Source: Cymodocea nodosa (Eukaryota; Streptophyta; Magnoliopsida; Alismatales; Cymodoceaceae). From it: a stretch of 64,000 bases of DNA. The notes under the pieces were generated by a model, which saw nothing but the letters and a program-made list of their open reading frames with translations, was not told where the DNA came from and did not search any database. The stretch spans positions 11,194,501 to 11,258,500 of the forward strand of contig CM072344.1 of NCBI GenBank assembly GCA_036874045.1. Reading direction: 5' to 3'. This document shows, piece by piece, positions 59,161 through 64,000 of this stretch. The position numbers were made by a program, and so were the translations under genes. Position 1 is the stretch's first letter; each line of letters starts with the position of its first letter.

Positions 59161-59322
59161 CTATTTGATTTTAAACAGTCTAAAAGCTTTAAAACCACTT
59201 GAGCCTTAAATCAATAGGGTTAAATGTATGCTTAGATATTAATTTTCGTTTAAAAACAAGGAAGGTAGAATAAGCAATGATATTAAATAAGTTGGTATCG
59301 ATTTTATATCAAAGATTATTCA

Positions 59323-59338
59323 CAAAGCTCTGATACCA
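59323..59338 (-). other. Primer binding site of the central Copia-C unit
   Basis: On the minus strand TGGTATCAGAGCTTTG follows the LTR end by two bases. It is a perfect plant initiator Met tRNA-type site. Confidence 0.93.
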
Positions 59339-59340
59339 CT

Positions 59341-60952
59341 TGTAGGATCGTATGGCTACACAAGAGGGGGGTGAATTGTGTATTTTTAATATTTTCTGAA
59401 ATATAATTGAAACTTTAAAACTCAACAACAAGTCAAGACATTGTTTTCATAAAATCATTTTTATTCAAGGTTTCATTTACAATATACAATTCAATTCTCC
59501 TTAGAAATTGTAGATGCAATTATATTTTGATACCATGTATCATCTAAACAATTTCATAACTACAAAGAGAGAAAACTAATTTGCGAAATTTAAAACTTTT
59601 CTCCCTATTTGAGATCATTCTTCTTCTTCTTTTTCTTCTTCAGCAATTCTTCAGTGACGAATATCTTGTCTTTTCATGCTTCACCGAATTTGCTTTCTTC
59701 TGATACTTCAAATTTTCAATGATGAAAATCTTAGCTTTTTATACTTCACTGAACTTTCTTCCACTTGAGAGATTTTTCCTGAAGAGGTGTTTTTGATCCC
59801 TGAAAAGGATTTTTCTTTTGGTGTGCAGGGATGGTTTGATCCTTGAAAAGATTTTTCGTTTTGTGTGCAAGGATAAATTTATCAACGAGAATTCTGCCTT
59901 TTATATTGTATCTTCATTTCATCCATATCCTTCACGTTTAACCACTACCAGTTTTCCACTTCTCCACGTCTTTTCTTTTTCCTTCATCGAAACACACACG
60001 TTCTAACCCACCTTTATATTTCAAATTTTCTTTAATCATCAGTCCTAGATCTCTGAAAAATTTCCTGCAAAATAAACTTTCTCGTCCAAAAGTTTTTTCA
60101 TCAGTGTAATAAGAAGTCATTACTTTAATGTTAACTAAACAAGTAACACAAGTATATATATAACTTAACGTTTCTAACTTAACGAGTTCCTCATGTGCCA
60201 TTTCACGTGACAAGTATTGTAGCTAACTCAACGAACTAAGTCTGTGGTGTTATGCTATCTCAACGAACCATCTCCGTTGTGTTATGATAACTCAACGAAC
60301 CATTTCCGTTGTGTTATGATAACTCAACGAACTAGTAATAAACAAATGTTTTTATAATAAGAATTTTACCACATGCAAAAATAACAACTTAAGTTTATAA
60401 CGCTAACCTAACGCGTTGCCTTAGTGTTCAATATAGCAACTCAACGCGTTTAGTTATGTTAACTTAACGAGTTAAACATGTGCAACTCACGTGATACAAT
60501 ACAACATTCGTAACTTATAATTTCACTACGTGTATAACACTAACTTAATGAGTTCGTCTCTTCTTTTACTCACTAACTTAACGAGTTATCACGTGACCTA
60601 TTTTAACCTTTAAGCCTCTAACTTAACGAGTTCTCACGTGACCTCTATACAAACAAAACTCTAACTTAACGAGTTGTCTAAACGTGCACTATTCATGATA
60701 CAGAAGATATAACATTAAAACATATCATGCTTTTCAATAAAAACACACGTTAACTTTACGTTTAGCTAAATGAGAAATTAATGCAACGAAACGACTAGAT
60801 ATTAACTTCAGATCCAATACAGACAAGTATTTATATCAGTAAGCTTTTTCTGTATTAATTGATGATTTTAATTTCTTTTCACAAGCAATAGTAATTGAGG
60901 AAATATGATTATTTTCATTCAGCACACATCATCAAAACAAAAATACTCAACA
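59341..60952 (-). repeat. LTR-C, complete, shared by two tandem Copia-C units
   Basis: On the minus strand it runs TGTTGAGTATTTTTG ... ACGATCCTACA, 1612 bp. Its end is followed by a primer site and gag (5' LTR of the central unit). Its start is preceded by the pol 3' end of the right-hand unit (3' LTR context). U3 carries the ACGTG array, a TATA box is near 60152-60162, and the leader has a long polypyrimidine stretch near 59630 and two hairpin-forming repeats (59790-59880). Confidence 0.92.
60150..60700 (-). promoter_or_regulatory. LTR-C promoter: TATA box with an array of G-box and CTAACTTAACGAGTT repeats
   Basis: A TATATATA run (60153-60162) is a good TATA box. Upstream on the minus strand lie four palindromic TCACGTGA sites (60203, 60487, 60589, 60634) and a TACGTG near 60527. 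Each lies near a copy of (C)TAACTTAACGAGTT; at least six copies occur (about 60174, 60460, 60540, 60573, 60617, 60660). G-box cores bind bZIP/bHLH factors in plants, so ABA, light or stress control is possible; this is inference. The 15-base repeat has no assigned factor. Confidence 0.65.
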
Positions 60953-61228
60953 ATTTTGCTTGATTCAAAGAAAACATTTAATCAAAATTTCAGAACGTTA
61001 GAATTATTTAATGTTTTTCATTTACATTTCAACTTAAAATCGTAAAAACCATTAAAATTGATAAACTACTTAAAATCGATAAGATACTACTATGATTTTA
61101 CAATAAATACATAGTATCTTAAGCAGCAGTTTAGATATTACTTTAGATATTTATAATAAGTATATAATATCTATGAGGTGAACAACATCATCAATAATAT
61201 TTATCTTTTTATGTGGAGTTTAAGCATT
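60953..61228 (-). other. Copia-C 3' noncoding piece joined directly to an LTR
   Basis: It matches 53527-53802 (the region after pol) but is followed immediately by the LTR-C start with no purine tract and no accessory gene. It shows that the right-hand unit lost about 4 kb between this point and its LTR. Confidence 0.75.
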
Positions 61229-64000
61229 TTACACATCACATAGCCTACAAATACCTAAATTTAATCTAATGTTGCATAATGTATTTTCGTCTAGAGGTTT
61301 TGTAAATATATCAGCTAATTGAGTTTTACTAGACACAAATTCTAATTTAATTTTTCCTTTAATTATGTTATCTCTTAGAAAATGATGTCTAACCTCTATA
61401 TGCTTTGCTCTTGAATGTAATACATGATTTTTAGAAAGATTTATTGCAAAACTACTATCACAATAAATCTCAGTTGTATCATAAGATAATCCAAAATCTT
61501 CTAAAGTTTGCCTTATCCACAGAATCTGAGTGCAACACAATGCAACGGCAACATATTCAGCTTCTATAGTAGAAAGTGCTACACAATTTTGCTTTTTACT
61601 AAACCATGACACCAAATTATTTCCTAATAATTGACATGTGCCACTGGTACTCTTTCTATTAGATTTAGATCTTGCATAATCAACATCAGTATATCCTATA
61701 AGATCTATTGAACTATCCTTAGAATAATACAATCTGAAATTTTTAGTTCCTTGTATATATCAAAATATTCTTTTAACTGTAATTAAGTGTGATTCTTTAG
61801 GATTAGATTGAAATCTAGCACAAACACACACAGCAAACATAATATCAGGTCTACTAGTAGTCAAACAAAGTAAAGAACCAATCATACTTCTGTATTTTCT
61901 TTGATCTATAGATTTTCCTATGTCATCAATATCTAACTTTAAAGTAGTACTCATAGGAGTTCCTCGAATCTTTGTATCATTAAAGTTAAATTTCTTAAGC
62001 ATTTCATCTGCATATTTTTCCTGATTTAAAAATATACCTTTATCTATTTGTTTAATTTGAAGTCCTAGAAAATATGAAAGTTCTCCTATCATACTCATTT
62101 CAAACTAATTAGTCATCTCTTCAGAGAATATTTCTATCAACTTATCAGAGGTTGCTCCAAAGATTATATCATCCACGTATATTTGAACAACAATCTGATC
62201 TTTACCATCTCTCTTAATAAATAGAGTATGATCCACTTTTCCCATGATATAGCATTTTTCTATTAAAAAAGTAGAAAATCTTTCATACCATGATCTACGT
62301 GCTTGCTTCAAACCATATAAGGCTTTCTTCAATTTATACACAAAGTCAGGATTTTTAATATCTTCAAATCCAGGTGGTTGTTTTACATAGACTTCTTCAT
62401 TAATTAAACCATTTAGAAATGCACTCTTTACATCCATTTGATATAATTTAAATTCCATATAACAAGCATAGGCCAACAATATTCTAATACTTTCTAACCT
62501 AGCCACAGGAGCAAATGTTTCATCATAATCTAATCCTTCTTCCTGTGTATACCCTTGTGCAACTAATCTAGCTTTATTCCTTATAATTTGACCAATTTCG
62601 TTAGTTTTGTTTCTAAAGATCCACTTTGTACCTATTATGGACTGATTTTCTGGTGGAGAGACTAATTCCCATACATCATTTCTGATGAATTGATTTAGTT
62701 ATTCTTGCATTGCCACTATCCAATTTTCATCAGATAATGCTTCTTGTATATTCCTTGGTTCCACCATAGAAACAAACATACAGATACTATTTAAATTTAC
62801 TGAAGCTCTAGTTTTAACTCCCTCATTAATATTACCAATGACTTGACTAATGGGATGTGATGAAGAATAACGCCAATTTCTCTGATTTTCCTCAATATTC
62901 TCATCAACATCTGAAAGTCCATCACTTTCATCATTAGTTTGATCATTTAAGTTCATATTTTTTATTTTCTCAAATAAATCATCAATCTCTTTATTGATCT
63001 CTAACTCATTTGGAAAATTGATCATATCATCATTATCATCTTTAGATTGAGATTCTCTAAGAGAATTTTCATTGAAGCTTACATGGAGGATTTCTTCAAT
63101 AGTCCTAGAAGTCTTGTTATATACTCTATAGGCTTTACTTCTAGTAGAGTAACCTACAAAAATTCCTTCATCCGATTAGGCTTGAAATTTATCCCTTTTA
63201 TCCTTAGTATGAATGCAGCCAAATGGTTTCATATAGGAAATTTTTGGAACCCTATTAAACATAATTTCAAAAGGAGTTTTATTAACATGAGGTCTTAAAT
63301 GACTTCTGTTAATAACATAACAAGCTGTATTTACTACTTCAGCCCAAAGATTTTGAGGTAACTTATGTTCATTCAACATAGTTCTGGCCATTTCTTGAAG
63401 TGATCTATTCTTTCTCTCAACAATACCATTTTGACACGGTGCTCTTGGAAAAGAAAATCTGTGATCAATGCCAGACTCATTACAATAGTTATCCATTTGA
63501 TCATTATCAAATTCAGTTCCATGATCACTCCTATGTTTTTGAATAGAGACACTTTGCTCATTTTGAACAAAATTGCAAAACATTTTAAATTTTTCAAAAA
63601 CTTCTATCTTAGATGCTAGAAAATATACCCAAGTGTATCTAGAGAAGTCATCTACTAAAACAAATACATACTGTTTACCACCAAGACTCATGATTCTTGT
63701 TGGTCCAAATTGATCCATCTGTATAAGTTCTAAGACTCTCTTGCTTGAAATATCAGTTTTGGATTTAAAAGAGTTTTTGTGAAGTTTACCTAACTCAAAT
63801 GCATCACACATAAAGTTCTTTGAGTATTTAATCTTTGGTAAACCTCTCACTAAATGTTTTCTAGATAATTTATGTAACAATTTCTTATTTATATGCACAA
63901 TCCTTCTATGCGATAGATATGCATCACTAGTTTCAGCTAGCAAACATGAATTTAAATCAACTGCACTAGAAGGTAAAGATAAAATACATACAGAACCTTT
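61229..64000 (-). pseudogene. pol: Right-hand Copia-C pol (integrase-RT-RNase H), runs off the window
   Basis: One frame with no indels apparent. GAG-pre-integrase (YLSHRRIVH, where Trp of LWHRR is Ser), LVRGLPKIKY; integrase core with QMDQFGPTR, RSDHGTEFDN and PCQNGIVERK; integrase tail with a shortened GCIHTKDKRDKF; RT with [23 protein letters not shown] and YVDDIIFGA (62179-62153); RNase H YTDVDYARSKSNRKSTSGTC, ending RLCDV-stop. Stops lie near 63176, 62700, 62102 (Gln codon in TNQFEM) and 61757. Protease and gag lie outside the window. It is less decayed than the central unit. Confidence 0.9.

Overview
The window is strongly AT-rich plant nuclear DNA made almost entirely of nested LTR retrotransposons. 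Evidence for a plant: Ty1/copia elements with initiator-Met-type primer binding sites (TGGTATCAGAGC and variants), a Ty3/gypsy Athila-type element with an Asp-tRNA-type primer site (TGGCGCCGTTGTTGGGGAA), a plant 'putative transposon protein' domain, and a plant F-box protein. No rRNA, tRNA, CRISPR or ordinary host gene cluster was seen. The only long intact reading frame is a 379-codon F-box gene carried inside an Athila-type element. Family labels (Copia-C, -D, -E, -X, Athila+ and Athila-) are local to this annotation.

Layout. The oldest layer is a plus-strand element, Copia-X: the end of its 5' LTR, primer site and gag (4029-6240), integrase/RT (14195-15680), a 3' accessory gene (44371-45738) and the start of its 3' LTR (45904-46419). 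It has been split repeatedly. A Copia-D 3' end (811-4028) sits in its 5' LTR. A minus-strand Copia-E (about 6707-14194) sits after gag. A plus-strand Athila element entered its RT at 15681 and runs to about 40115. That Athila+ was itself hit by a second, minus-strand Athila element (17018-29090, 5-bp duplication GAAGC), a solo LTR-D (32099-33814, GAAGA) and a solo LTR-C (35133-36887, ATTAC). With these removed, its pol is one reading frame from 30141 to 38268, broken only by stop codons. Copia-D pieces fill 40116-44347. From 46420 to the right edge lies a minus-strand Copia-C array of at least three units that share LTRs.

How the parts work together. Pol genes supply protease, integrase, RT and RNase H; many carry stops, frameshifts or changed catalytic residues, so most copies are dead. 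The Athila- element has lost its 5' half but keeps an integrase tail, an accessory gene, a capsid-type gag downstream of the accessory gene, and the F-box gene. Athila+ has the complementary half: zinc knuckle, protease, RT and integrase, with no capsid domain in front.

The most unusual signals are: (1) arrays of short hairpins with a near-constant loop and compensatory stem changes in the leaders of LTR-D and LTR-X; (2) the F-box gene and displaced gag in Athila-; (3) promoter, 3' noncoding and accessory-gene modules shared between copia and gypsy elements.
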